In this document: in pieces, positions 17,034 to 26,471 of the stretch
Numbering within the stretch: the first letter of the stretch is position 1
Layout of the letters: each line of letters begins with the position of its first letter
Assembly (NCBI GenBank): GCA_029053015.1
Contig: JAIDHX010000029.1
Span: forward strand, 1-64,000
Direction: 5' to 3'
Length of the DNA: 64,000 nucleotides
Source of the DNA: Lachnospiraceae bacterium
GTDB taxonomy: Bacteria > Bacillota > Clostridia > Lachnospirales > Lachnospiraceae
Position numbers and translations under genes: made by a program
Notes under the pieces: generated by a model
What the model was told of the DNA's origin: nothing
Seen by the model: the letters and a program-made list of their open reading frames with translations, nothing else
Database searches by the model: none

Positions 17034-17117
17034 TGCGGAAGAAGGGACTTGAACCCTCACGTACGTACATACACATGAACCTGAATCATGCCTGTCTGCC
17101 AATTCCAGCACTTCCGC
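17034..17117 (-). tRNA. tRNA-Leu (anticodon CAG)
   Basis: This is a class II tRNA with acceptor GCGGAAG/CTTCCGC, anticodon stem CATGA/TCATG and loop TTCAGGT, giving anticodon CAG for CUG. The long variable arm and T-loop GTTCAAGTC are present. The first 29 bases are identical to the tRNA-Leu(AAG) gene 2.4 kb away, so the two probably arose by duplication. The discriminator is A, and no CCA is encoded. Confidence 0.93.
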
Positions 17118-17128
17118 AAGCAAGGATT

Positions 17129-17157
17129 ATTGTACCGCCTTTTTATGTATCTGTCAA
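17129..17157 (-). promoter_or_regulatory. Promoter of tRNA-Leu(CAG)
   Basis: A consensus TTGACA and a TACAAT lie 17 bases apart on the minus strand, just upstream of the tRNA. Confidence 0.85.
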
Positions 17158-17168
17158 GCCCTATTTAT

Positions 17169-17612
17169 TTATTTTTTGCGTATAGTCAATCGGTCAAAAC
17201 ATTCCCGCGCCGATTTCTCTGATACTATATTTCCAATTAAGACTGCCGTATCAGAACCAACGATCTTCACAACATAATTGTACTCCCTATCATTATAGGA
17301 ATAAAAAATATATTGCAGCCCGTTATAGGTCTTCTCTTCAAGCACTTCTGCACCACTGTCATTCTTGATTCCCTCTGCATAGAGGTCATAGCCTTCACCG
17401 ATGATGAAAGAACCCTGGCTCAATGTTTCTCCATCCTTCGTGATGGTGAATGGCAAATCCGAAGAAAGGTCATAACCGCCCGTTGTATCCAGCCTCAATT
17501 CTATCTTGTCGCCTGTGTCCACATTATAGGTATAAGACTTGAAAGTCCTACAGCCCGTCAATACAAAAGCAAGCATACACATGCCAAGCACTAATGTTAC
17601 AATTTTTTTCAT
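17169..17612 (-). CDS. Small lipoprotein of unknown function
   Basis: The 147-residue protein has a classic lipoprotein signal: 'MKK', a hydrophobic core, and lipobox 'LTGC' with Cys21 as the acylated residue. The mature domain is beta-rich ('YTYNVDTGDKIELRLDTTGG') and matches no family I know. It would be anchored to the outer face of the membrane. AGGAGG lies just before the ATG, and a strong promoter is at 17651-17679. It stands alone, ahead of the tRNA-Leu(CAG) gene on the same strand. Confidence 0.8.
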   Translation of the reverse strand: MKKIVTLVLGMCMLAFVLTGCRTFKSYTYNVDTGDKIELRLDTTGGYDLSSDLPFTITKDGETLSQGSFIIGEGYDLYAEGIKNDSGAEVLEEKTYNGLQYIFYSYNDREYNYVVKIVGSDTAVLIGNIVSEKSARECFDRLTIRKK

Positions 17613-17650
17613 TTTTACACCTCCTGCAGTTACAATATTTTACATGCTTT

Positions 17651-17679
17651 ATGATAAATCATATATCTCCAACTGTCAA
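17651..17679 (-). promoter_or_regulatory. Promoter of the lipoprotein gene
   Basis: TTGACA and TATCAT are separated by 17 bases on the minus strand, about 39 bases before the start codon. Confidence 0.75.
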
Positions 17680-17705
17680 TCCATGTATGATGTCACCAAA
17701 AGAAT

Positions 17706-18677
17706 TTAACCGAAAAATTCCAGTATATTTTCCATATACGGCTTTAATACTGCATTTCCCGCCCTGTACAGTTCATGTCTGGAGTCAGGATAGACACAGA
17801 GTTTTCCGTTCTGCACTCTTTTGATGAATTTTCTCTGTGCCGGCGCTTTTACCTGTCTGTCCCTTCCCGCCTGACACAAAAGCACCGGTATGGATATCTG
17901 CGATGCATTTTTGCTGCTTACGGCAAGATACCCCGCCTGTATCGCAGTACTGCCCCATGTATAGCTTGCGGCGCTGGTCTGATAGCAGGGATTCTGCCTG
18001 CGCTTCTTCTGGTAATAGGAATAGCGCGCCTCCGAATCCAAACAGCTTTTTGCAAAGGGCATGTCCGGATGAAACACTCCCTGCGTAAACAGACGCTTCT
18101 TTCCTCTGCCAAAAAGCTTTGCCATATCGCAGACTGCCTTCGCCACGAACAACGGGCAGGGGCCTGTATAAATGGCAAGCATCGGCGAATTTAAAACTGC
18201 TTTCTGAAAGTCCGTCGGATATTTTTCCAGATACCGCGCGCCAACACAGCCGCCCATGGAATGAGCGTACAGATACAACGGCCCGCCATCCGCAATTTCC
18301 TTTACCACATCTTCCAGAAAAAGATGTAAGTCCTCCACATAGTCCTCGAAATCTTCTACATGCACCACACCGGCGTCCACGCTCTCCCGCAGGGATTTTC
18401 CATGTCCCCGCTGGTCAAACACCGCCACCTGATATCCCGCGCTGTAGAGGTAATAGATAAACTCCCAATATTTTTCAGAGGATTCGCAGAATCCATGGCA
18501 TATCACGACGACGGCGCTGGCTTCCCTGCGCGGATACAACTCATAATACAGCTCTCCGCCCTTGACAGGAAGCCGCCCCTCACGCCGGACTGCCGCCAGC
18601 AGTGTTTCCACTTTTTCCATTTGTTCCTCGAACAACGCTTCATCAAGGCAGGTAAAAGCTTCCGGTATTTTATTCAT
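17706..18677 (-). CDS. Alpha/beta hydrolase, monoacylglycerol-lipase/lysophospholipase-like
   Basis: The 323-residue protein has the serine hydrolase fold with oxyanion 'ICHGFCESS', strand-4 motif 'VAVFDQRGHGKS' and nucleophile elbow 'AHSMGG' (Ser140). A late His is in 'YPDSRHELYRAGN'. This pattern is that of the monoglyceride lipase/lysophospholipase group. There is no signal peptide, so it should be cytoplasmic. Its ATG overlaps the end of the alpha-galactosidase gene by 8 bases, making it the last gene of the galactoside operon. Its link to sugar use is unclear; removing acyl groups from imported glycolipid-derived or acylated sugars is one guess. Confidence 0.85.
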   Translation of the reverse strand: MNKIPEAFTCLDEALFEEQMEKVETLLAAVRREGRLPVKGGELYYELYPRREASAVVVICHGFCESSEKYWEFIYYLYSAGYQVAVFDQRGHGKSLRESVDAGVVHVEDFEDYVEDLHLFLEDVVKEIADGGPLYLYAHSMGGCVGARYLEKYPTDFQKAVLNSPMLAIYTGPCPLFVAKAVCDMAKLFGRGKKRLFTQGVFHPDMPFAKSCLDSEARYSYYQKKRRQNPCYQTSAASYTWGSTAIQAGYLAVSSKNASQISIPVLLCQAGRDRQVKAPAQRKFIKRVQNGKLCVYPDSRHELYRAGNAVLKPYMENILEFFG

Positions 18678-21084
18678 CTACCGCCTCCGGCTCTTCTGTC
18701 ACTGCCTCCATAAAATAGAGCCTTGAGCCAAAGTCCTGAAAATATCTTACTTCTTCATTGTATCCTGTGCCGCTAAACGCCTGCTTCAGCCGTACGCCGC
18801 CGTACATTAAGGTATCTCCGCAGGCTGAAAAATCTTCCAGCTCGCCGTCCATCTTCACAAACTTGGCAATCAGATTGTGCGCCAGAGAATCCTGTTTAAT
18901 GTGGATGGGCGCCACCGTATTAACCAAATCTCCAAATTCCTTTACATTGTACTGCAGCTTCCTGTTATAGAAATGGTACTTTACCTTCGGCATAAGGCCT
19001 TTCGGCACATAATACTGGAACTGGGTGTTGGGACGCACCAGCTTTTGCAGGAGAAACCCCACTGCGCTTTTTTGATCCGGCGCCACACAGGTCCATTCCA
19101 TGTAATTTCCCTCGTCACCCGCCAGAACGCTGCCTGCTGTGTCTGTACCCGTAAAGCTTCTTCCTCTGTAAAAAGTACCCTGCTGCAGCACTTTCCGCCA
19201 CTTTTTATACAGGGCAATCTGTGCCTTCACTGCCTCCAGTTCTTCTTTTTTCATGTCACAGAAATTACACTCATAACCAAAGCTGCCAAAGCATGCCACA
19301 TTAAATCTGGTTTCCAGCGGCGTTATGCGCAGCGTCTGATGGTTGGGACAGCCGGATACATGGGCACTGACCACCGACAATGGGTAGCCATAGCTGTAGC
19401 CGTTCTGAATCTCCGCCCTGCAGAGCGCATCGGTGTCGTCGCTTGCCCAAATCTGCGGAAAATAGCAGAGAATCCCCAAATCAAAGCGGTTTCCGCCCGC
19501 AGCGCAGCCCTCAAACAGAATATGGGGAAAACGCTCTGTCAGTTCCTTCATGCAGCGGTACAGACCGAGCACATAGCGGTGCGCCACCTCACCCTGCCGT
19601 TCTGCAGGCAGGGCTGCGGAAAAATAGTCCGTAAAGGTCCGGTTCATGTCCCATTTGACGTAAGAGATATCCCCCGACGAAAATACGCTGCTCATGGCTT
19701 CTATCACATAATCCTGTACCTCTTTTCTGGTAAGGTCAAGGACGCGCTGATTTCTTCCCTCCGAATGATTCTTCCCCGGAATCTGCAGCGCCCAGTCCGG
19801 ATGCGCTTCATAGAGCCTGCTGTTTACACTGACCATTTCCGGCTCCACCCAGATACCAAACAAAAGTCCCAGTTCTTTTACTTTTCTGCTAAGACCTGAA
19901 ATCCCCGAAGGCAGCTTCTTTTTGTTGACCTCCCAGTCGCCCAGCGAAGAGGTATCGTCATTGCGCTCGCCAAACCATCCATCATCCATGACAAACAATT
20001 CAATGCCCGCTTCTTTTCCGGCCTTCGCCAGCCTGAGCAGCTTATGTTCATCGATATCAAAATATGCTGCCTCCCAGCTATTCAGCAAAACAGGTCTTTC
20101 TTTATCCTTCCACTGTCCCCGCACAATATGTTCCCGCACAAATTTGTGCATCTGCCCGCTCATGCCGTTGTAACCCGCGGCAGAATAGGTCATCACTGCC
20201 TCCGGCGCTTCGAAGCTCTCTTCCGGCTGCAAAATAAAGCAGAAAGACTGTGGATTAATTCCCACGGACAGTCTCGTCTTGCCAAAGCTGCCCGCCTCAC
20301 AACATTCATAGTGGTTGCCGCTGTATATCAGATTGACGCCGAAACATTCTCCAAAATCTTCCGTCGTGTTCTCTCTCGAAAGCATCACAAAAGGATTCGC
20401 CCGACTTGACGAGGTTCCTGTATAAGAAGAATTGATATGCTTTCCTGCATAGACCTTTATATCATTTCTTCTCATTTCCCTTGCCCAGCCGCCGTTAAAG
20501 GTGGTGAACACATAACCTGCACTGTCAAAGTCAAGCTGTGCGCTCAGAAGGCGCAGAAGCTTTACCTCTTCCTCACTTTTATTGATAAGTTTGGCGCTTC
20601 TGCAGATAACGTCGCAGTCCTCGTACACATAGTAATAGAGTTCCAATACAAGTCCATATCCCTCATCCCGCAGGGTAATACAGAGCTGCTCTGCCTCTTC
20701 TTCGCTGCCATAAGAACCGGGCAGGGTTTCAAAGCAGTCTTTTCCTTGTTTGATTTCTGCCTTTTCAAACAGAAAATCCGAGGTGCTGCTGCCGTCCGCA
20801 TGGACTACCTCCACAAAAGGCTCCCTGATATCGCCTTTTCCATAGGAGGACATCTCCAGTCTGATGTCCTCCAGTGAGAAATGAGCATTTTCCTTATCAT
20901 AGAGATTGGTATTGCCCGGCGCAAAAGCATGCTTTTCACAAAGTGCGGAAATTCCTTCTCCCGCCGGCAGCGTAATCCGCCTGCCATAGTAAAGATGCTC
21001 CAGATGGCCTGTGGGAAGCACCCGAAAACAATATGTGGTATTCGCTGTGTGCAAAACAAACTGTCTGTCTATTTTCTCAATCAT
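18670..21084 (-). CDS. Alpha-galactosidase, glycoside hydrolase family 36
   Basis: The protein has 804 residues, somewhat longer than the usual 720-750. A beta-sandwich N-domain is followed by the catalytic barrel with 'FVMDDGWFG', 'GIWVEPEMV', the nucleophile motif 'VKWDMNR' and the acid/base motif 'WASDDTDA'. 'LFEGCAAGGNRFD' is also typical of GH36. It hydrolyses terminal alpha-1,6-galactosyl residues of melibiose, raffinose and related oligosaccharides. There is no signal peptide, so it works on sugars brought in, presumably by the GPH symporter encoded 23 bases upstream. It overlaps the next gene by 8 bases. Confidence 0.94.
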   Translation of the reverse strand: MIEKIDRQFVLHTANTTYCFRVLPTGHLEHLYYGRRITLPAGEGISALCEKHAFAPGNTNLYDKENAHFSLEDIRLEMSSYGKGDIREPFVEVVHADGSSTSDFLFEKAEIKQGKDCFETLPGSYGSEEEAEQLCITLRDEGYGLVLELYYYVYEDCDVICRSAKLINKSEEEVKLLRLLSAQLDFDSAGYVFTTFNGGWAREMRRNDIKVYAGKHINSSYTGTSSSRANPFVMLSRENTTEDFGECFGVNLIYSGNHYECCEAGSFGKTRLSVGINPQSFCFILQPEESFEAPEAVMTYSAAGYNGMSGQMHKFVREHIVRGQWKDKERPVLLNSWEAAYFDIDEHKLLRLAKAGKEAGIELFVMDDGWFGERNDDTSSLGDWEVNKKKLPSGISGLSRKVKELGLLFGIWVEPEMVSVNSRLYEAHPDWALQIPGKNHSEGRNQRVLDLTRKEVQDYVIEAMSSVFSSGDISYVKWDMNRTFTDYFSAALPAERQGEVAHRYVLGLYRCMKELTERFPHILFEGCAAGGNRFDLGILCYFPQIWASDDTDALCRAEIQNGYSYGYPLSVVSAHVSGCPNHQTLRITPLETRFNVACFGSFGYECNFCDMKKEELEAVKAQIALYKKWRKVLQQGTFYRGRSFTGTDTAGSVLAGDEGNYMEWTCVAPDQKSAVGFLLQKLVRPNTQFQYYVPKGLMPKVKYHFYNRKLQYNVKEFGDLVNTVAPIHIKQDSLAHNLIAKFVKMDGELEDFSACGDTLMYGGVRLKQAFSGTGYNEEVRYFQDFGSRLYFMEAVTEEPEAVDE

Positions 21085-21107
21085 GGCAACCCTTTCTTAT
21101 GCTGACA

Positions 21108-22475
21108 TTATTTCTTAATCTGCTCTGTGATTTCCGCAATCTTTTCCTCTGTCAGGATATATTTCTTATGGAACAAGAATACCGCTATCAAAAGGCCGAC
21201 AATGGGAATCACCGTCATGGTAAGTCTGAGCCCGATAACCGATGAGCCCGCAGCAATCTCCACCGCTCCCGTGTCCGTGGTATCATTGCTCAGGTTGCAG
21301 ACAGCAAGACAGATGGAAGCAATCAGTGCAGCCACGCCGGACGCCAGCTTTACCACGAAAGTCTGCATGGAGAAGATAACACTCTCGTCTCTCCGCTTAT
21401 TTTTCAGTTCGCCGTAATCCACCGTGTTGGCAAGGAATACCGTTGTCAATACGGTCAGCATGCCGTTTGCCGTAAAGATAAAAAAGCCCGGAATCAGCAG
21501 CAGGAAAATGTTGGACATATTGGTAAAAGCCAGAACCAACAAAGTTACATAGCCGACAATCGCCATGGCAAAGCTGATATAAAAGACCTGAATGGCGCTT
21601 AACATCTTCCTCAGCAGCGGGAAGAACAGCATCATGGACAAAATCTGAATTCCACCACCGAAGGTGTTAAACAGCGTGTAACCACTGAGCCAGGACTCGC
21701 CGCCAAAGTCATATTTAAAGAAGTAAATAACAAGATTTGAAGTAATGTAAACGGAACAGTTTACCAGTACGATGGTGAGCACCACCGTCATCGCCTGGTC
21801 ATTCTGCAAAAGTGCCTTAAACATCTGTCCCACGGAAGGAGAATCCACGTCAACCGTCGATTTTTCCTTGATGGTGATGCAGGCAATGGTGGTAAATACA
21901 ATAAACAGCACAGCGACAATCAAGGCAAACAACTGAAAGCCCGTGCGCTCATTTCCCTGTCCCAGCCAAGCCACGCTTGCCATGGTAACGATGGTAATCA
22001 GGGCAGAGCCGACGCCTGCACAGGAACGTGCCAGTGTTGACAGTCCTTCTCTTTCTTTGCCGCCCTCCGTAAATGCCGGAATCATGGACCAGAAGGGAAT
22101 ATCCATCATGGTGTAGGTAACGCCCCAGAGGATATAAGTTGCCGCTGCATAAGCGATCAATCCGTTACCGTTCAGCGCAGGCGGCGCTGCAAACATAAAG
22201 TACAGGATAACTGCATTTAAAACTGTGCCAATCAAAAGCCACGGTCTGAATTTGCCCCAGCGGGTTTTGGTCTTTGCTACAATCACGCCCATAATCGGGT
22301 CATTGAACGCATCGAACACCCTCGCCACCATCAGAATGACACCCATTGCAATGGCGCTCACTCCTAAAATATCCTGATAGTAATACAGAATATAGCTGGC
22401 GGAAAGCATGTAGACCATATCCTTTCCCACCGCGCCGAGTCCATAAGAAATTTTTTCTTTTAATGACAGTTTCAT
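21108..22475 (-). CDS. GPH-family sugar:cation symporter (MelB-like)
   Basis: The 455-residue membrane protein has about 12 helices and the GPH signature: 'KISYGLGAVGKDMVY' at the N-terminus and 'RVFDAFNDPIMG' in the loop after helix 2. These match MelB/GusB-type symporters, which import galactosides or glycosides with Na+ or H+. 'WGKFRPWLLIGT' follows helix 3 as expected. An AAAGG-type site lies before the ATG. The place between the GT-B-like gene and alpha-galactosidase makes an alpha-galactoside the most likely cargo, with beta-galactosides also possible. Confidence 0.92.
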   Translation of the reverse strand: MKLSLKEKISYGLGAVGKDMVYMLSASYILYYYQDILGVSAIAMGVILMVARVFDAFNDPIMGVIVAKTKTRWGKFRPWLLIGTVLNAVILYFMFAAPPALNGNGLIAYAAATYILWGVTYTMMDIPFWSMIPAFTEGGKEREGLSTLARSCAGVGSALITIVTMASVAWLGQGNERTGFQLFALIVAVLFIVFTTIACITIKEKSTVDVDSPSVGQMFKALLQNDQAMTVVLTIVLVNCSVYITSNLVIYFFKYDFGGESWLSGYTLFNTFGGGIQILSMMLFFPLLRKMLSAIQVFYISFAMAIVGYVTLLVLAFTNMSNIFLLLIPGFFIFTANGMLTVLTTVFLANTVDYGELKNKRRDESVIFSMQTFVVKLASGVAALIASICLAVCNLSNDTTDTGAVEIAAGSSVIGLRLTMTVIPIVGLLIAVFLFHKKYILTEEKIAEITEQIKK

Positions 22476-22520
22476 TTTAATACCTTTCCTTTCTTGTCTA
22501 TGTGTTATTTTATATACTGC

Positions 22521-24002
22521 TTAGTTTCCGTTCCTTCGTGCAAAAGCAAGTTCCACCACTTTGTAAGCGCCGTCATAAATGCCTGCTGCCTTGTTTTTCA
22601 CAATAGCCTCGCACATATCCTTCAGCATGCCCTGCTCCTTGATAAACAGTTCCGTCATCTGCAGCGTATGCGGGATATCGCGGCACTCCAAGGTTCCGTC
22701 TCCGATTTCCGCTGAGTGGACAGCACCCCACTGTTCATGCCCTCCCACTCTCTTGATGAACAACTTGGGTACCGGATAAAACGCCAGCTCGCTCGGCTTC
22801 GTCACCAGCACATCACAGCTTCTCATCAGGAGATTTGTGCAGTAAACCGCCTCAAAAATATTTTCATGATAAAATCCGTGGATTCCTTCCACCTTACCCG
22901 TCAGCGCTTCTTCCGCAAACTGCATTGTCGCCTGCCAGTCGTTAAAATGCTCCTTTGCAAATTCCTGCATCTGGGGGATTTCTGAGAGCAGCTCTTTCCA
23001 TACGTTCTGATAGTCTCCCACATTCACATAGAGCGCCGCTTTCTTTTCCCGTATGGCAGGAAGCAAATTTTTGATAATGGCGGCAAAAATTTCCTTCTGC
23101 GCGCCTGCGCCCCCGATGGTCAGCAGAAACCGCATGGGTTCACCCTTTTCTTTCCTTCGGATTCTTGCCTCGCAGTCCGCCTCAATATTGGCAACAAGCT
23201 CATGGTCGATATAGTGTCCGGTGTATACCAAATCCTCTTCCGGCATGGGTTTTAAGACGTCCTTTCCCTGCATGCCGTTTAAGATACGGTAGCCCTGATA
23301 AGCGTAGTTCGTCTGCACCGTATGAAGGCTTCCCTCCGCTAAATGAAGCGCCATGGGCCAGTTGTCGGGAATGGCATTTACCACGTATTTCATGCCGCTG
23401 TGGATTGCCGCCTGTGCCGGCCAGACATGGGTTGCCACCACCGGAATCTCCTTCGGCACATTGCCGTAGACAGCCGCCATCAACTCCGCATTCTTCTGGT
23501 CGGAAGCATTGTAGGAAAGCTTTCTGAAGCCCTCGTAATTCATGGGCTCCCACACCAGTTTATTGAAAAGACGGCTCTTTCCCGAGAGTCTGGAGCCCAG
23601 GGAATACAAATCGTTCTGCGCGCTGATTACCTTGGTACAGGTGGTCTGTTTATAGGAATTTAAGTCCATCCAGTAAGGCGTATAACCCATGGATTTGGCT
23701 GCGGAAGCGATTGCCATGGAAATGCGGTAATGCCCAAAGCCCATGCGGATATTGCCCACAATAATGCCTTTTTCCTTGTCAAATTCCATGCCGCCGTCTG
23801 CCTTCTGACCCTCCTGCGGAAGCAGCACATCCACCACGCCGAGGGAATCGCCGATATGGGTATTTTTCTGTAAGGACACCGGATAATTCACTCCCGTATC
23901 GTCCCCGAATTTTTTCATATACTTCTTTTTTGACTTGACCGCCTTGCGGTATACCTTGTTCGTCATGGGATTTCCGAAAATATACTTTGATCTCTCCTGC
24001 AT
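22521..24002 (-). CDS. GT-B/MGDG-synthase-like protein of unknown role
   Basis: The 493-residue soluble protein is not one I can name. The segment 'GNIRMGFGHYRISMAIASAAKSMGY' looks like the N-terminal glycine loop of GT28/MGDG-synthase-like glycosyltransferases. The late 'RSCDVLVTKPSELAFYPVPKLF' resembles their donor-binding half. 'LLTIGGAGAQKEIFAAII' begins the second Rossmann-like domain. A retaining or phosphorolytic role on a sugar substrate is conceivable. It starts 3 bases after the GH2 stop, with GGAGAAATAGG overlapping that stop, so coupling is tight. Its conserved place between a beta-galactosidase and a symporter points to a sugar-related task. Confidence 0.6.
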   Translation of the reverse strand: MQERSKYIFGNPMTNKVYRKAVKSKKKYMKKFGDDTGVNYPVSLQKNTHIGDSLGVVDVLLPQEGQKADGGMEFDKEKGIIVGNIRMGFGHYRISMAIASAAKSMGYTPYWMDLNSYKQTTCTKVISAQNDLYSLGSRLSGKSRLFNKLVWEPMNYEGFRKLSYNASDQKNAELMAAVYGNVPKEIPVVATHVWPAQAAIHSGMKYVVNAIPDNWPMALHLAEGSLHTVQTNYAYQGYRILNGMQGKDVLKPMPEEDLVYTGHYIDHELVANIEADCEARIRRKEKGEPMRFLLTIGGAGAQKEIFAAIIKNLLPAIREKKAALYVNVGDYQNVWKELLSEIPQMQEFAKEHFNDWQATMQFAEEALTGKVEGIHGFYHENIFEAVYCTNLLMRSCDVLVTKPSELAFYPVPKLFIKRVGGHEQWGAVHSAEIGDGTLECRDIPHTLQMTELFIKEQGMLKDMCEAIVKNKAAGIYDGAYKVVELAFARRNGN

Positions 24003-24005
24003 TAC

Positions 24006-26453
24006 CTATTTCTCCTTCCTTTCTTTAACCTGTACCGAAAATGTCAGTCTTATTTCACCTGCCTGTGCATTCGTTATGATAATTGCCGCTTCTCCCGCTT
24101 CGCCTGTGGTTTTGACATAGGTGCCGGCCATGCCGCCCTTTAAGGAAATGATTTCGCCGCCAATCAGTTCTATGGGACCCTCTGTACGCAAAACCACCGG
24201 TTCCGAAAAGAAACTCAGCAGATTGTCATTTTCGTCAAGCGCCCGTATCCGCACTGCCGCTACATCGTAGGTGTTCTCCTCTAAAAGCGTCTGATGGTCC
24301 GCCTGCGCCCACAGCTTTACTTCCCTTGACGGTTCCTTCACCATGGTTTTTACCACATTCCCGTCCTTTACGGCCTCAAACCGATATACCGTGGAGGCGC
24401 CTCCCCAGTCCCCGATGTACTTGTTGTAAAGCACCACCGCCTGCGTCGGCTTCATATGGTACACCGTCAGCATCTTTATCGCCGTCAGGTAGACGGATTT
24501 CGGAAGGTTGGAAAGCCCGTACCTTGCCGTAAGGTTTAAAGCATCCTTGATTCCCTTTGCCTGCGCCGGCTTGAAATTCTCATTTTTCTCTATGGCGTCC
24601 CCGATAAAATCATCAATCAGAAGGGGACCGTGCTTTAATCCCTTGTAAGGAGAATCTTCCTTTCGGTATTCCTTGATAAATCTTTCATTTTTATACATCC
24701 TGACGCTGTCAGCATTGGTCAGTATCCAGGTATCGCCCCTGTTGCAGCCCGGGTGTTCGCCGATGTCCATGGTAGAAGTCAGGGAAAGCACGGGCTCCTT
24801 TTCCTGCTGGCAGGCATAAATGTCTGCCGCCAGCTTGGGATTGCGGAACATATCCATCACTCCGTGATAGCAGATTCTGTCCCCGCTTCCAAAGTCCTTA
24901 TGCGTGTTGTAATCCGTCATACACCAGCCAAAACTGCCCGCGATATCCGGCTCTAACGCCACCTGATTCAGCACGTTTGCGTGTCGGATGGCATGTTCCG
25001 CCCTGTGTTCCTCCCAGTCAAATGCCTTGGTCGGATACATATGTCCGTTATACTCGCTGATAAGATAGGGCTTTTCCATATCGGATGTAACTGCCTTTTT
25101 ACTCTCACATCCCTTATGTTTCCCATCATGGGAAAAATCATTGTAGGTATAGACATCTTCCAGCAGGGAGCTTTTTTTATGCGCCCTGACGCCGCCTGTC
25201 TGCCTTGTGGGGTCCAATCGGTGCGCCGCCTCATTTGTCCTCAGGTAAAAAGCATCGTCGTCTCCGGATTCGTTGATGCGCACACCCCACAGAATGATGG
25301 AAGTATGGTTCCTGTACTGCTTGACCATATCCTCTACATTGCGTACCGCCTGTTCCTTCCAAGCCTCATCCCCGATATGCTGCCAGCCCGGGATCTCCGT
25401 AAACACCAGAAGTCCCAGCTCGTCACAGCGATCCAGAAAATCATGGGACTGGGGATAATGGGAGGTCCTGACTGCATTCAGTCCCAACTCCTTTTTCAGA
25501 ATGTCCGCATCCATCCTCTGTATGGACTTTGGCATGGCATATCCCACGTATGGATAGCTCTGGTGTCGGTTCAATCCCCGAATCCGTACTCTTTTACCGT
25601 TTAAGTAAAATCCGCTCCGCAAAAATACGGCTCTGCGGAAACCAAACGTAATCACTTTTTCATCTTCCACTTCTTCTTCGGAAAGAAGCTGCGTCTTTAT
25701 CTCATACAAAACCGGATTGTCGATATCCCAAAGCTCCACACCGTCGGCCGTAAAGCACAGCTGCTCCTCTTCCTGCGCCTCTTCTGCAGAGCCCTCCGTT
25801 CCTGCCTTTATCACTTTCTGTTCGCCTAAAAGCCGGTACTCCTCTTCCCCTTTTTTTCTGATGTACTGGCGCAGGGAGTGAGAAGCTTTCTTACCTGCAA
25901 GCTTCACCTGCGCGTGAAGTCTTGCCTTCGGCTGTTTTAAGGAAACCTCCGACCATAAAAATACGTCTTCCAGATGGCTGGGGTTCTTGACTTCCAGGTA
26001 CACATCGCGGTAAATGCCGCCGTAGGTCATGTAGTCCACCACATACCCGAAGGGAGGAATATTGCTGTCCTCTCTGGTGTTCAGCCTGACAGCCAAAACA
26101 TTGTCCTCACCAAATTTCACATACTCGCTGATATCCATGGAAAAGGCCGTATAGCCACAGTGATGCTCTCCGATTTTTTCCCCGTTCAAAAACACTTCGC
26201 TCTCATGAGCCGCACCCTCCAGCGTAAGGGTTATCACTTTCCCACGCCACTCTTCTGCAATGAAAAGCACCTTCCGGTAACCGCATACCATCTGATAAAT
26301 TTGTTCGTCAAAATAGTGGAATGGCAGTTCTTTGCAGGTGTGGGGAAGCCTTACCGTCTGCATCCCGTCGTCCGCATAATGAGGCTTTGTCATCTCCATG
26401 TCAAACTGCTCGGCAAATTTCCAGTCATTGTTTAGATAAATTCGTTCTGACAT
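24006..26453 (-). CDS. Beta-galactosidase-like enzyme, glycoside hydrolase family 2
   Basis: The 815-residue protein has the GH2 order. A jelly-roll N-domain ('WKFAEQFD', 'VRLPHT', 'YGGIYRDVYLEV') is followed by an Ig-like domain and a barrel starting near 'RGLNRHQSYPYVG'. The acid/base Glu is in 'LWGVRINESG', and the nucleophile Glu is in 'YLISEYNGHM'. A C-terminal beta extension follows. It should act on beta-galactosides or a close glycan inside the cell, as no signal peptide is seen. The track's ATG at 26465 is itself part of the GGAGG site, so ATG 26453 is the start. It follows the chemoreceptor gene by 18 bases. Confidence 0.9.
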   Translation of the reverse strand: MSERIYLNNDWKFAEQFDMEMTKPHYADDGMQTVRLPHTCKELPFHYFDEQIYQMVCGYRKVLFIAEEWRGKVITLTLEGAAHESEVFLNGEKIGEHHCGYTAFSMDISEYVKFGEDNVLAVRLNTREDSNIPPFGYVVDYMTYGGIYRDVYLEVKNPSHLEDVFLWSEVSLKQPKARLHAQVKLAGKKASHSLRQYIRKKGEEEYRLLGEQKVIKAGTEGSAEEAQEEEQLCFTADGVELWDIDNPVLYEIKTQLLSEEEVEDEKVITFGFRRAVFLRSGFYLNGKRVRIRGLNRHQSYPYVGYAMPKSIQRMDADILKKELGLNAVRTSHYPQSHDFLDRCDELGLLVFTEIPGWQHIGDEAWKEQAVRNVEDMVKQYRNHTSIILWGVRINESGDDDAFYLRTNEAAHRLDPTRQTGGVRAHKKSSLLEDVYTYNDFSHDGKHKGCESKKAVTSDMEKPYLISEYNGHMYPTKAFDWEEHRAEHAIRHANVLNQVALEPDIAGSFGWCMTDYNTHKDFGSGDRICYHGVMDMFRNPKLAADIYACQQEKEPVLSLTSTMDIGEHPGCNRGDTWILTNADSVRMYKNERFIKEYRKEDSPYKGLKHGPLLIDDFIGDAIEKNENFKPAQAKGIKDALNLTARYGLSNLPKSVYLTAIKMLTVYHMKPTQAVVLYNKYIGDWGGASTVYRFEAVKDGNVVKTMVKEPSREVKLWAQADHQTLLEENTYDVAAVRIRALDENDNLLSFFSEPVVLRTEGPIELIGGEIISLKGGMAGTYVKTTGEAGEAAIIITNAQAGEIRLTFSVQVKERKEK

Positions 26454-26471
26454 CGTTTCCTCCATGTTATG

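Noticed and set aside
18877-19899. 340-residue plus-strand ORF
   Set aside because: It is antisense to the GH36 gene and has no recognisable domain or start signal.
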